From Muribaculaceae bacterium (GTDB taxonomy: Bacteria > Bacteroidota > Bacteroidia > Bacteroidales > Muribaculaceae), in the NCBI GenBank assembly GCA_017555085.1, contig JAFZHD010000030.1, positions 1 through 64,000 on the forward strand: a stretch of 64,000 nucleotides of DNA. Reading direction: 5' to 3'. Below are positions 19,897 through 27,380 of this stretch, piece by piece. Position 1 is the first letter of the stretch. The number at the start of each line of letters is the position of its first letter. The translations under genes and the position numbers were made by a program. The notes beneath the pieces were generated by a model that was not told where the DNA came from, did not search any database, and saw nothing but the letters and a program-made list of their open reading frames with translations.

Positions 19897-21216
19897 ATGA
19901 AAGTATTAAAGTTTGGTGGCACATCTGTTGGCTCTGCACAGAGAATTAAAGATGTTGCAAGTCTCATTACATCACGCGGTAAAAACATCATTGTTCTCTC
20001 AGCAATGTCGGGAACAACAAACACTTTGGTGGAAATCTCTGATTATCTGTATAAGAAGAACACCGACGGTGCCAAAGAAACGATTAATACACTTGAAGCA
20101 AAATACAATAAAACAATCAACGAATTGTATGCTTCTGACGAATACAAAGAAAAAGCGCAAAAAGAGGTAAAAGCATGCTTTAACTATATGCGTTCATTCA
20201 CAAAAGACATCTTCACCATGTTTGAAGAAAAAGAAATTCTCGCACAAGGCGAATTAATGTCAACAGCAATGATGAACCTCTATTTGCAAGAAAACGGAAT
20301 CAGCTCTGTATTGTTGCCCGCACTTGACTTCATGCGCACCGACAAAAATGCAGAACCCGATACTCAATATATCAAACAAAAACTTTCGGCTCTTCTCGAC
20401 AAAGACCCCGATGCCGACATTTATATCACACAAGGTTATATTTGCCGCAATGCATATGGTGAAGTTGACAACCTTCAACGAGGAGGTAGCGACTACACTG
20501 CATCACTCATCGGATGCGCAATCAATGCCGAAGAAGTAGAAATCTGGACTGATATTGACGGTATGCACAACAATGACCCCCGTTTTGTTGAAGGTACTGA
20601 ACCCGTCAGCGAACTCCACTTTGAAGAAGCAGCCGAACTTGCTTATTTCGGTGCAAAAATTCTTCACCCCACATGTGTACTTCCCGCTAAATTAAACAAT
20701 ATCCCCGTGCGTTTGCTCAACACTATGCAACCCGACGCACCCGGAACATTAATCTATAATACTCCCGCATCTTGCCAAATCAAAGCAGTTGCTGCCAAAG
20801 ACAATATCACTGCAATCAAAATCAAATCAGGCCGCATGCTTTTGGCTTATGGTTTCTTGCGCAAAGTGTTTGAAATCTTTGAAACATACCAAACTCCAAT
20901 CGACATGATTGCCACATCAGAAGTTGGTGTGTCAGTTACAATCGACGATGTGCGCAACTTGACTCCAATTCTTGACGATTTGAAGAAATTTGGTACTGTT
21001 ACAGTTGACAACGACATGGTTATTATCTGTGTTGTTGGTGACCTCGAATGGCAAAACCGCGGATTTGAAGCAAAAGCACTTGATGCACTCAAAGATATCC
21101 CTGTTCGCATGATTTCTTATGGTGGTAGCAACTACAACATCTCGTTCCTTGTGCGCAAAGAAGATAAAGTAACAGCATTGAACTTGTTGAGCGACAAATT
21201 GTTTAAGAATAAATAA
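19897..21216 (+). CDS. lysC: Aspartate kinase
   Basis: Phosphorylates aspartate, the entry step to lysine, diaminopimelate, threonine and methionine. It has 439 residues and is a monofunctional kinase without a homoserine dehydrogenase domain. The N-terminus MKVLKFGGTSVGSA and LQRGGSDYTASLIGCAI are the kinase signatures; two C-terminal ACT domains begin near residue 300 (AIKIKSGRMLL) and should sense lysine or threonine. lysA follows after 14 bases, so the pair brackets the pathway to diaminopimelate and lysine. Confidence 0.95.
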   Translation: MKVLKFGGTSVGSAQRIKDVASLITSRGKNIIVLSAMSGTTNTLVEISDYLYKKNTDGAKETINTLEAKYNKTINELYASDEYKEKAQKEVKACFNYMRSFTKDIFTMFEEKEILAQGELMSTAMMNLYLQENGISSVLLPALDFMRTDKNAEPDTQYIKQKLSALLDKDPDADIYITQGYICRNAYGEVDNLQRGGSDYTASLIGCAINAEEVEIWTDIDGMHNNDPRFVEGTEPVSELHFEEAAELAYFGAKILHPTCVLPAKLNNIPVRLLNTMQPDAPGTLIYNTPASCQIKAVAAKDNITAIKIKSGRMLLAYGFLRKVFEIFETYQTPIDMIATSEVGVSVTIDDVRNLTPILDDLKKFGTVTVDNDMVIICVVGDLEWQNRGFEAKALDALKDIPVRMISYGGSNYNISFLVRKEDKVTALNLLSDKLFKNK

Positions 21217-21230
21217 TCAGTCACCTATAT

Positions 21231-22379
21231 ATGACTCAATTCCCCTTAGACATATTTGCCCAAACGCGAACTCCGTTTTATTTCTATGACCTCAACTTGC
21301 TTCAAGCAACTCTCACAGAAATTAAACAGAGCGTTTCTCAACCCCACATTCATGTTCATTATGCCATCAAGGCTAATGCCAATCCCGAAATTCTCAAAGT
21401 CATCAAAGAGAACGGATTTGGTGTTGACTGCGTGAGCGGTGGAGAGGTTGAAGCTGCCCTCAATGCAGGTTTTGCTGCCGACAAAATTGTGTTTGCTGGA
21501 GTAGGGAAGAGCGATTGGGAAATCGAACTCGGTCTTGATAACAACATTTCTTGCTTTAATGTAGAATCGGCAGCCGAACTTGATGTAATTCAAGAGATTG
21601 CGCAGATTAAAGGCAAAACTGCACGCGTTGCATTGCGTGTCAACCCCAATGTTGATGCCCACACTCACCATTATATCACAACAGGATTGGCCGAAAACAA
21701 ATTTGGTATCAGCCTTGATATGCTTGACAGTGTGATTGAACGCTGCATGGTATCACCCAACATTGAATTGCTTGGCCTACATTTCCACATCGGCAGTCAA
21801 ATCACAGAGATTCATCCCTTTGAACGCTTGTGTCAACGCGTAAACGAATTACAAGACAAATATGAATCGCAAGGAATCAAATTCTCATCAATCAATGTTG
21901 GCGGTGGACTCGGCATTGACTACAATAACCCCGATGAGAACCCCATTCCCGATTTCAAAGCATATTTCAGCACTTTTGAGCAACACTTGAAATTGCGTCC
22001 CGGACAACAACTCCACTTTGAACTCGGACGCTCAATAGTTGGTCAATGTGGTTCGCTCATCACCAAAGTACTCTATGTAAAAGAAGGTGTTGCCAAAAAA
22101 TTTGCCATCGTTGATGCCGGTTTTACCGAATTGATTAGACCTGCATTGTATCAAGCACATCACAAAATTGAAAATCTCACAAGTAATTCGACTAAAACAC
22201 ATAAATATGATGTTGTAGGTCCTATCTGTGAGTCTTCCGACCGATTTGGTGAGGCCGAAATACTTCCGACAACAAGCAGAGGCGATTTGATTGCATTGCG
22301 TTCGGCAGGTGCTTATGGTGAAATTATGGCTTCACAATATAATTGCCGCAAATTACCTCAAAGCATATACGCAAAATAA
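21231..22379 (+). CDS. lysA: Diaminopimelate decarboxylase
   Basis: PLP enzyme that makes lysine from meso-diaminopimelate. It has 382 residues. The PLP lysine is Lys47 in HVHYAIKANANP. Other family signatures are GVDCVSGGEVEAAL, GLHFHIGSQI, the glycine-rich NVGGGLGIDY and the active-site Cys333 in GPICESSDRFGE. It is the last gene before a strong terminator, and the plus-strand biosynthetic run ends here. Confidence 0.96.
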   Translation: MTQFPLDIFAQTRTPFYFYDLNLLQATLTEIKQSVSQPHIHVHYAIKANANPEILKVIKENGFGVDCVSGGEVEAALNAGFAADKIVFAGVGKSDWEIELGLDNNISCFNVESAAELDVIQEIAQIKGKTARVALRVNPNVDAHTHHYITTGLAENKFGISLDMLDSVIERCMVSPNIELLGLHFHIGSQITEIHPFERLCQRVNELQDKYESQGIKFSSINVGGGLGIDYNNPDENPIPDFKAYFSTFEQHLKLRPGQQLHFELGRSIVGQCGSLITKVLYVKEGVAKKFAIVDAGFTELIRPALYQAHHKIENLTSNSTKTHKYDVVGPICESSDRFGEAEILPTTSRGDLIALRSAGAYGEIMASQYNCRKLPQSIYAK

Positions 22380-22404
22380 AACCATCCTACCAATAAGATA
22401 GACA

Positions 22405-22436
22405 AAAGGCGAAACAATTGACAATGTTTCGCCTTT
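22405..22436 (+). terminator. Terminator after lysA
   Basis: AAAGGCGAAACA (22405-22416) pairs perfectly with TGTTTCGCCTTT (22425-22436), with T-rich sequence after it. Confidence 0.85.
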
Positions 22437-22458
22437 ATTATTTGGTTCATCATTGTGT

Positions 22459-22534
22459 GTGGTAAACTGCAAAAAAAAGAATTGGGCTAAACTCGCCCTA
22501 TGCGCAACGGCCGTAGCCCTTTACTATTTACCAC
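22459..22534. other. Nested inverted repeats, possible structured RNA
   Basis: GTGGTAAA (22459-22466) pairs with TTTACCAC (22527-22534), enclosing GGGCTA (22484-22489) with TAGCCC (22514-22519). A 65-codon frame across it looks like chance. Function unknown: it may be an RNA structure or a decayed element. Confidence 0.35.
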
Positions 22535-22584
22535 TACCAACACCTTATTCCGTCATAACTAATCAATCGCAACATCAACACAAC

Positions 22585-22620
22585 AAACCCCGACTTCGAC
22601 TCTCGTCGCTTCCGGGGTTT
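22585..22620. repeat. Conserved two-stem hairpin, copy A
   Basis: AAACCCCG (22585-22592) pairs with CGGGGTTT (22613-22620), and an inner CGAC/GTCG stem (22597-22600 with 22605-22608) has a TCTC loop. A second copy at 25428-25463 shares a 20-base identical core and shows a compensatory base-pair change. T-rich sequence follows on the plus strand. It lies between convergent genes and could act as a terminator. Confidence 0.6.
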
Positions 22621-22646
22621 GATTTATTTTTATCTAACTGTATTTA

Positions 22647-23069
22647 TTAAAATACATATCGATTGGGATTGACATTATGTTCTACATTTTCCACAAAAAT
22701 TCTTATGTTATATTTCCCTTTTGGAACTTGATAAATTCTGAAAATCACTTTTGAAATCTGATCATGTGGCATTGGAAATAGATCTTTATCCAAAGATATG
22801 TGGATAACCATCTCATGCCCTCTACAATATGTTTTTATAGTATCTATTTTCTGTTCTTTCCTGATTTGCGTTGTTACAAATGAGCACATGTAATAATTCT
22901 CTTTTTTCTGACATGAAAAGATATTAACTTCTTCTATAGATGCATCTGTTATATCCAATAATTCTGTCTCAGTAAAAAATGTTCTTTCTGTTTCAACACA
23001 ACCCATCAGGATCAACATCATAGGCCCTAAAACTATTATTTTCAATATATTTGTTTTTATTTTTGTCAT
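22647..23069 (-). CDS. Small predicted lipoprotein, unknown function
   Basis: 140 residues. An N-terminal hydrophobic segment ends in the lipobox LMGC (Cys near 24), so the protein is probably lipidated and placed in the envelope. The rest is soluble, with two further Cys (SCQKKENYYMC) and a beta-rich C-terminal part (VIFRIYQVPKGKYNIRIFVENV). I do not recognise a family. It starts 18 bases after the tetR-family gene on the same strand and so is probably under its control. Base composition is clearly more AT-rich than the lysine genes. Confidence 0.7.
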   Translation of the reverse strand: MTKIKTNILKIIVLGPMMLILMGCVETERTFFTETELLDITDASIEEVNIFSCQKKENYYMCSFVTTQIRKEQKIDTIKTYCRGHEMVIHISLDKDLFPMPHDQISKVIFRIYQVPKGKYNIRIFVENVEHNVNPNRYVF

Positions 23070-23087
23070 TATAAAGCCAATTCTATA

Positions 23088-23786
23088 TTATTTTCCCCAT
23101 ATACATTTCAGTATTACCTCATCACTCACACCTTCTTCCTTAAGGCGAACTGCCATCAATTTTCTTTCTTCCTCTAATTTATTATCTTCATATATTTTAT
23201 CGGTAAAATATTCAACAGCCTTTTGAATTCGAGACATCCCATTCTCGGTATTAATATCTATTCCACTAAAAGAGCTTCTATCTTTATGAAGCGATAAATA
23301 ATATAAACCTCCGATTATCAAAGCTGTTAACGCGGCAATATCTTTATCATGAAATCTCTCCTCAAAATCTTTCACCAAAGGCATAATGTGAATTTCTCTC
23401 AGCATCGCCGTTCTCGTTGTAGTGCTATTCCCATTTGCGACCTCCCATCGAAGCAACTCTAACATAATAGAATCTTTGTTCAATTCCAATAATAATTGCT
23501 GGAAGATTTCGGTCATACCTTCTTTGCTCATTATTGGGTGCTTTAAATTTTTCAGAACATCACTAAACCAATAGTCATAATTCTTCACAAACTCACTCAA
23601 AAATGTTTCCAAGTTGTTGTATCTGTTATAAAACACAACCGGCTCTATTTTTGCTCGTTTTATGATGTCGGTCACCAATATTTTCGAAAACCCATCTTTT
23701 CTAATTAGCTCCTCTGTCGCATTATTTATACATTCAATCAGATTAGCCTTAGTTCTTCTTGGTCGTCTTTTCTTTTCTTCGCTCAT
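23088..23786 (-). CDS. TetR/AcrR-family transcriptional regulator
   Basis: 232 residues. The N-terminal HTH domain (about 10-60) shows the TetR pattern: IECINNATEELIRKDGFSKILVTDIIKRAKIEPVVFYNRY is read as helices 1-4 (FYNRYNNLETFL is the typical last part). The C-terminal ligand domain is not assignable. A charged KKRRPRRTK start precedes the HTH. The gene diverges from the leucine-rich-repeat gene; a 24-base palindrome between them overlaps its own -33 box, so autorepression is likely. The lipoprotein gene follows in the same unit. Confidence 0.85.
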   Translation of the reverse strand: MSEEKKRRPRRTKANLIECINNATEELIRKDGFSKILVTDIIKRAKIEPVVFYNRYNNLETFLSEFVKNYDYWFSDVLKNLKHPIMSKEGMTEIFQQLLLELNKDSIMLELLRWEVANGNSTTTRTAMLREIHIMPLVKDFEERFHDKDIAALTALIIGGLYYLSLHKDRSSFSGIDINTENGMSRIQKAVEYFTDKIYEDNKLEEERKLMAVRLKEEGVSDEVILKCIWGK

Positions 23787-23807
23787 ATAGATTAATGTTT
23801 AGATACT

Positions 23808-23839
23808 GCAAAGGTAGTAGAATCTATAGTTTTATACAA
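23808..23839 (-). promoter_or_regulatory. Promoter of the tetR-family gene
   Basis: On the minus strand TACCTTTG (23809-23816, followed by C at 23808) is preceded 19 bases upstream by TTGT (23836-23839). The -33 box lies inside the left arm of the palindrome. Confidence 0.65.
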
Positions 23840-23854
23840 GATTAATTGTATAAA
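23831..23854. promoter_or_regulatory. Probable TetR-type operator palindrome
   Basis: TTTATACAA (23831-23839) and TTGTATAAA (23846-23854) form a perfect 9-base inverted repeat around six bases. It overlaps the -33 box of the tetR-family gene and ends two bases before the -33 box of the divergent LRR gene, the position expected for a regulator of both. Confidence 0.65.
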
Positions 23855-23856
23855 TA

Positions 23857-23888
23857 TTTGGAGTTTTCGAGATTTATTCCGACATTTG
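23857..23888 (+). promoter_or_regulatory. Promoter of the LRR surface-protein gene
   Basis: TTTG (23857-23860), 20 bases, then GACATTTG (23881-23888), one mismatch from TAnnTTTG. This places transcription start very near the ATG at 23900. Confidence 0.5.
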
Positions 23889-23899
23889 CACAATATACA

Positions 23900-25384
23900 A
23901 TGCCCATTGTATATAAATATATCTCAATAAGTGAACTGAAAACAAAAGTATTACTATTATCAGGATTTATTTTTTTGTGCCATTTTTCTAATGCACAGGC
24001 AATCAGTTACAGTGCAAACGTCTCGGAATATGGTCAATTAAAAACTGTTTTAGGTGACAATTGGGACAAAATAGACTCCTTGAGCGTAACTGGGCCAATA
24101 AACGCACAAGATTTCAGGACGATGTGGGAATGTGCTTTTTACGGCAATCTTAGTGTTATTAATTTAGAGAATGCACAAGTAGAACATAATAAAATTCCTG
24201 ATTATGCATTATCTGATGTAAATAAGCAATACTGGGAAGTTGACCAAACAATATATTTGGGAATAAAAAAAATAATACTTCCTGATAATATTGTTGAAAT
24301 AGGCAAATCGGCATTCAATTATATGCAATTAGAAAAAATAAATTTGCCAGAATCTTTGCGTAAACTTAATATATATAGTTTTGCAAATTGCCATTGGTTA
24401 AATGTTGATCCACTTATTATTCCAGAAGGAGTAATAGAAATACCAACTCAATGCTTTGTTAATTGTCAAAACTTCAAAAAATTAGTATTGCCAACGACAC
24501 TTCGTGTAATAAAACAATGTGCGTTCTATAATACGCGCATGGAAGAGGTTGCTTTTCCTGCAGGATTGGAATGTATCGAAAATGCAGCATTTCATGGCTC
24601 CGGAGAATTAAAAAAAGCCATATTGCCAAATACATGTTTGGAATTAGAAGGATTTGCATTCAGTTTGTGTGATAGCTTAAAGGAACTTCGTTTGCCTGAA
24701 GGTATTAAAAGAATACCAGCCAACTTTGTTTCATATTGCAATGTTCTTGAAAAAGTAAATATACCGGAAACAGTTGAAATCATCGATGATTGTGCTTTTC
24801 AATGGTGTTTTGCCTTAAAAAATATAAAGTTTCCTGAAGGGCTAAAAACAATTGGTCATACCGCTTTTCATTATTGTAATCCGGATTCTATAGTTTTTCC
24901 TGAATCAATACAATATATAGGAGGAGGGAGTTGTAGATATTGGAAAAATCTCATGAAGATTTATTCAAAATCACCAATTCCTCCATTTTGCGATGAGGAT
25001 CCGGATAACTCCGGAATTTATTCTTTTGGGGGACTTACATCTACTGATATACCCGTTTATGTTCCCGTAGGTTCAGCCGATTTATATCTAAATGCGCAAG
25101 GATGGAGTTATTTTAAAAACTTTATCGAGACGGATGAATTCCCTGAAGCTGGTATATATGGAGTAAAAATCGATATTCCAAATCAATCTAAAGTATATTG
25201 GGCTAATGGTAATTTAAATATCGATATTTTGAACGATATTGAATTGCCGGTATCTTATTCTGTTTATGCGATTGATGGTAAAACGGTTCAATGTGGATAT
25301 GTATATTCTCCAAGTTACATAATACAATTCCCTAAAGGAATATATATAGTTCACGTTGGGAATGATGTACACAAAATCTTATAG
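23900..25384 (+). CDS. BspA-type leucine-rich-repeat secreted protein
   Basis: I start at the ATG at 23900 (494 residues), because the upstream TTG at 23846 lies inside the operator. A signal peptide (KVLLLSGFIFLCHFSNAQA) is followed by 10 or so repeats of about 23 residues of the BspA/LRR_5 kind, for example LPEGIKRIPANFVSYCNVLEK and FPEGLKTIGHTAFHYC. The tail (YSVYAIDGKTVQCGYVY ... PKGIYIVHVGND) looks like a type IX secretion C-terminal sorting domain. It is probably a surface adhesin or sensor. It is AT-rich compared with its neighbours and divergent from the tetR-family gene. Confidence 0.85.
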   Translation: MPIVYKYISISELKTKVLLLSGFIFLCHFSNAQAISYSANVSEYGQLKTVLGDNWDKIDSLSVTGPINAQDFRTMWECAFYGNLSVINLENAQVEHNKIPDYALSDVNKQYWEVDQTIYLGIKKIILPDNIVEIGKSAFNYMQLEKINLPESLRKLNIYSFANCHWLNVDPLIIPEGVIEIPTQCFVNCQNFKKLVLPTTLRVIKQCAFYNTRMEEVAFPAGLECIENAAFHGSGELKKAILPNTCLELEGFAFSLCDSLKELRLPEGIKRIPANFVSYCNVLEKVNIPETVEIIDDCAFQWCFALKNIKFPEGLKTIGHTAFHYCNPDSIVFPESIQYIGGGSCRYWKNLMKIYSKSPIPPFCDEDPDNSGIYSFGGLTSTDIPVYVPVGSADLYLNAQGWSYFKNFIETDEFPEAGIYGVKIDIPNQSKVYWANGNLNIDILNDIELPVSYSVYAIDGKTVQCGYVYSPSYIIQFPKGIYIVHVGNDVHKIL

Positions 25385-25395
25385 CTAAATTTTAA

Positions 25396-25414
25396 TTTTA
25401 TCGGACAGCAATAA
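25396..25414. repeat. Solitary copy of the insertion-sequence end repeat
   Basis: TTTTATCGGACAGCAATAA is identical to 121-139. No partner inverted repeat or transposase lies nearby, so this is either a scar or a preferred target-like site. It starts 12 bases after the LRR gene stop. Confidence 0.6.
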
Positions 25415-25427
25415 ATGTTTATACAAC

Positions 25428-25463
25428 AAGCCCCGGATTCGACTCTCGTCGCTTCCGTGGCTT
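25428..25463. repeat. Conserved two-stem hairpin, copy B
   Basis: Outer stem AAGCC.CGG / CCG.GGCTT (25428-25436 with 25455-25463, one mismatch), inner CGAC/GTCG with TCTC loop. The third outer pair is G-C here and A-T in copy A at 22585-22620. It lies between the convergent LRR and superoxide dismutase genes. Confidence 0.6.
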
Positions 25464-25497
25464 TCGCATTAAGCAGATTATATCCTAATGAGTAGTG

Positions 25498-26082
25498 TTA
25501 TCCATCATATCTTTCACCGATTATGCTCCAATCAATAATATCCCACAAGCGATGCAAATGCTCTGCGCGTCGATTTTGATAGTCGAGATAATAGGCATGT
25601 TCCCACAGGTCAAAACACAACAACGGTGTTAATCCTTGTGTCAGCGGGTTTGCCGCATTTGAGCCACTTGTTATGTGCAATCGGCCATAATCATCACAAG
25701 ACAACCACACCCAGCCAGAGCCAAACAAACGTACTCCCGTCTCCTCAAATAACTTCTTGAATTCCTCAAACGAACCAAAGTCACGGTTTATAGCATCAGC
25801 AAGTTCGCCCTCAGGTTTGCCTCCACAATCGGGTGCAAAAGAGAAGAAATAGAAAATGTGATTCCATGCTTGCGACGCGTTATTAAACAAAGCACCTTGG
25901 CTGTGCTTAATCACATCCTCTATATCCATATTCTCAAATTCGGTATCTTTGATGAGATTGTTGAGATTGTCGATATAGGCTCTTGTGTGTTTACCATAGT
26001 GATATTCAATGGTCGACACTCCTATAACCGGCTCCAACGCATCGGTTGAATAGGGTAGATGTGGCTGTGTGTAAGTTGTCAT
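25498..26082 (-). CDS. sodB: Iron/manganese superoxide dismutase
   Basis: Dismutes superoxide; protects this anaerobe during oxygen exposure. I start at the ATG at 26082 (MTTYTQPHLPYS, 194 residues, the family length); an extension to 26211 would cross the efflux-operon terminator. Metal ligands are in place: EYHYGKH, AWNHIFYFFSF, and Asp/His in CFDLWEHAYYLDY. GALFNNASQAWNH with Gln after Ser is of the iron type, and Bacteroidales enzymes are often cambialistic. It is downstream of the metal efflux operon but separated from it by a terminator. Confidence 0.94.
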   Translation of the reverse strand: MTTYTQPHLPYSTDALEPVIGVSTIEYHYGKHTRAYIDNLNNLIKDTEFENMDIEDVIKHSQGALFNNASQAWNHIFYFFSFAPDCGGKPEGELADAINRDFGSFEEFKKLFEETGVRLFGSGWVWLSCDDYGRLHITSGSNAANPLTQGLTPLLCFDLWEHAYYLDYQNRRAEHLHRLWDIIDWSIIGERYDG

Positions 26083-26155
26083 GATATTATTGCTTGTTGT
26101 TTCGTCTAGACATAAAACAACCCACGCACAGAAATGTTCATGTTTGTGACAAACT

Positions 26156-26184
26156 AAAAGCGCGACCTTTTCAGACCGCGCTTT
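26156..26184 (-). terminator. Terminator of the RND efflux operon
   Basis: AAAGCGCG (26157-26164) pairs with CGCGCTTT (26177-26184), ending transcripts on the minus strand between the outer-membrane factor gene and the dismutase gene. Confidence 0.7.
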
Positions 26185-26195
26185 ATTCATCATTA

Positions 26196-27380
26196 TCAGT
26201 TTACCAACCAATACTTGTTTAACGAAGCAAGTGTCAAATGATACTGATAAATTACTTCCATATAATCTTGTCGGGCCGACATAAAGAAATTGACCTCTTG
26301 CAAATACTCTATCAATGATATTTGCCCCGCATCTAACGATTTTTTCAGCAAATCCAAGTTGTCAGATTGCTCAAATATCGGTTTATATTCTTCTATTTCC
26401 CGTTTAAGACTTATCGCTTTGTGGCGTTGGGCATAAATCGTAGCAAGTTTCTCTACTCTCAACTGATGCAGTTGATGTTCACGAGCATTGGCCGCGGCTT
26501 GTGAAGCCTTTATCTTGCTCTTTTGAGAAAAGAATGGCAACGATATGCCAATTGTAAATCCATTAAACACATCGCCCAGCTCATTGGTAAATTTATAACC
26601 CAACGACAAACCGGGATAACGGTTCATGCGAGCGGCTTGTGCCGAATACACTTCTCTTGTTGCCATAAATTGCTCATACTGTATTTCGGGGTCAAAGTCA
26701 TTCAAGCGATTTACATACTCCTCTTCGCCCTTCAATTCATCGGCAGGATATGCGATCAACTTTGCTACCAATTCGGCACATTCATTGCCGCCATTCATTG
26801 CTACAAGCGAAGAATGTAACACTTGTCGCTGAATGTCTAACTGAGATAATTGGCGAGACACCGATACACATTGAATCTTAATCTTGTTGACATCTAGTAT
26901 CGACACCTCACCATTTTGATAGGCTGTCTGATACTTGTCGCGCAACTGCAACATGTTTTGCTCCAACTGTTGCCACAATTTGATTTGCTCATTTATATTG
27001 ACAATGTCAATTATCGCCAATTTGATTTGAAGCAATTTATCCACTTGGTTACTTTTATTGAGAAAATCAATTGCCGATTTGGTTGCATCAATGGCTTTTC
27101 CTCGCTTACCATAAATGCCGGGCCAATCAAAACTCTGCGTAACCGAAAATCCCCACTTTGTGCCGAGACCTCGATTGCTCCAATTATGTTCGTAGCCCAA
27201 TTCGGGAGCCGCCAACACATTTTCGCTTTTTGCCGTTTGCACAACCGATTCATTCGCCTCTATTTGCGCTTTTAATTCGGCATTATTGCTCGCAATGGAA
27301 TATAACACCTCATCAAACGATTGAGCCTTGCCAATCATTGCGATACCTATTGCAGTCATTAAAATTATCAGTCGGTTCAT
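26196..27380 (-). CDS. TolC/CusC-type outer-membrane efflux protein
   Basis: Outer-membrane channel of a tripartite metal efflux pump. It has 394 residues, with a signal peptide (MNRLIILMTAIGIAMIGKAQ) and two outer-efflux-protein repeats of long helices (LKAQIEANESVVQTAKSEN, ALRVEKL-like segments). SFDWPGIYGKRGKA and LGYKFTNELGDVFNGFTIGISLPFFSQKSK are typical of CzcC/CusC proteins. It is shorter than the roughly 460-residue enterobacterial CusC. Its start overlaps the pump gene by 4 bases; last gene of the operon. Confidence 0.88.
   Translation of the reverse strand: MNRLIILMTAIGIAMIGKAQSFDEVLYSIASNNAELKAQIEANESVVQTAKSENVLAAPELGYEHNWSNRGLGTKWGFSVTQSFDWPGIYGKRGKAIDATKSAIDFLNKSNQVDKLLQIKLAIIDIVNINEQIKLWQQLEQNMLQLRDKYQTAYQNGEVSILDVNKIKIQCVSVSRQLSQLDIQRQVLHSSLVAMNGGNECAELVAKLIAYPADELKGEEEYVNRLNDFDPEIQYEQFMATREVYSAQAARMNRYPGLSLGYKFTNELGDVFNGFTIGISLPFFSQKSKIKASQAAANAREHQLHQLRVEKLATIYAQRHKAISLKREIEEYKPIFEQSDNLDLLKKSLDAGQISLIEYLQEVNFFMSARQDYMEVIYQYHLTLASLNKYWLVN

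Noticed and set aside
22585..22620. tRNA-like fragment (GATTCGACTC resembles a T-loop)
   Set aside because: No acceptor, anticodon or D arm is present and the fold is a simple two-stem hairpin.
22453..22650. 65-codon plus-strand frame after lysA
   Set aside because: It runs through two inverted-repeat structures and a terminator-like hairpin and has no recognisable domain; its composition follows the repeats rather than a protein.
25498..26211. Longer N-terminus for superoxide dismutase
   Set aside because: It would cross the efflux-operon terminator at 26156-26184 and overlap the outer-membrane factor gene; the ATG at 26082 gives the normal family length.
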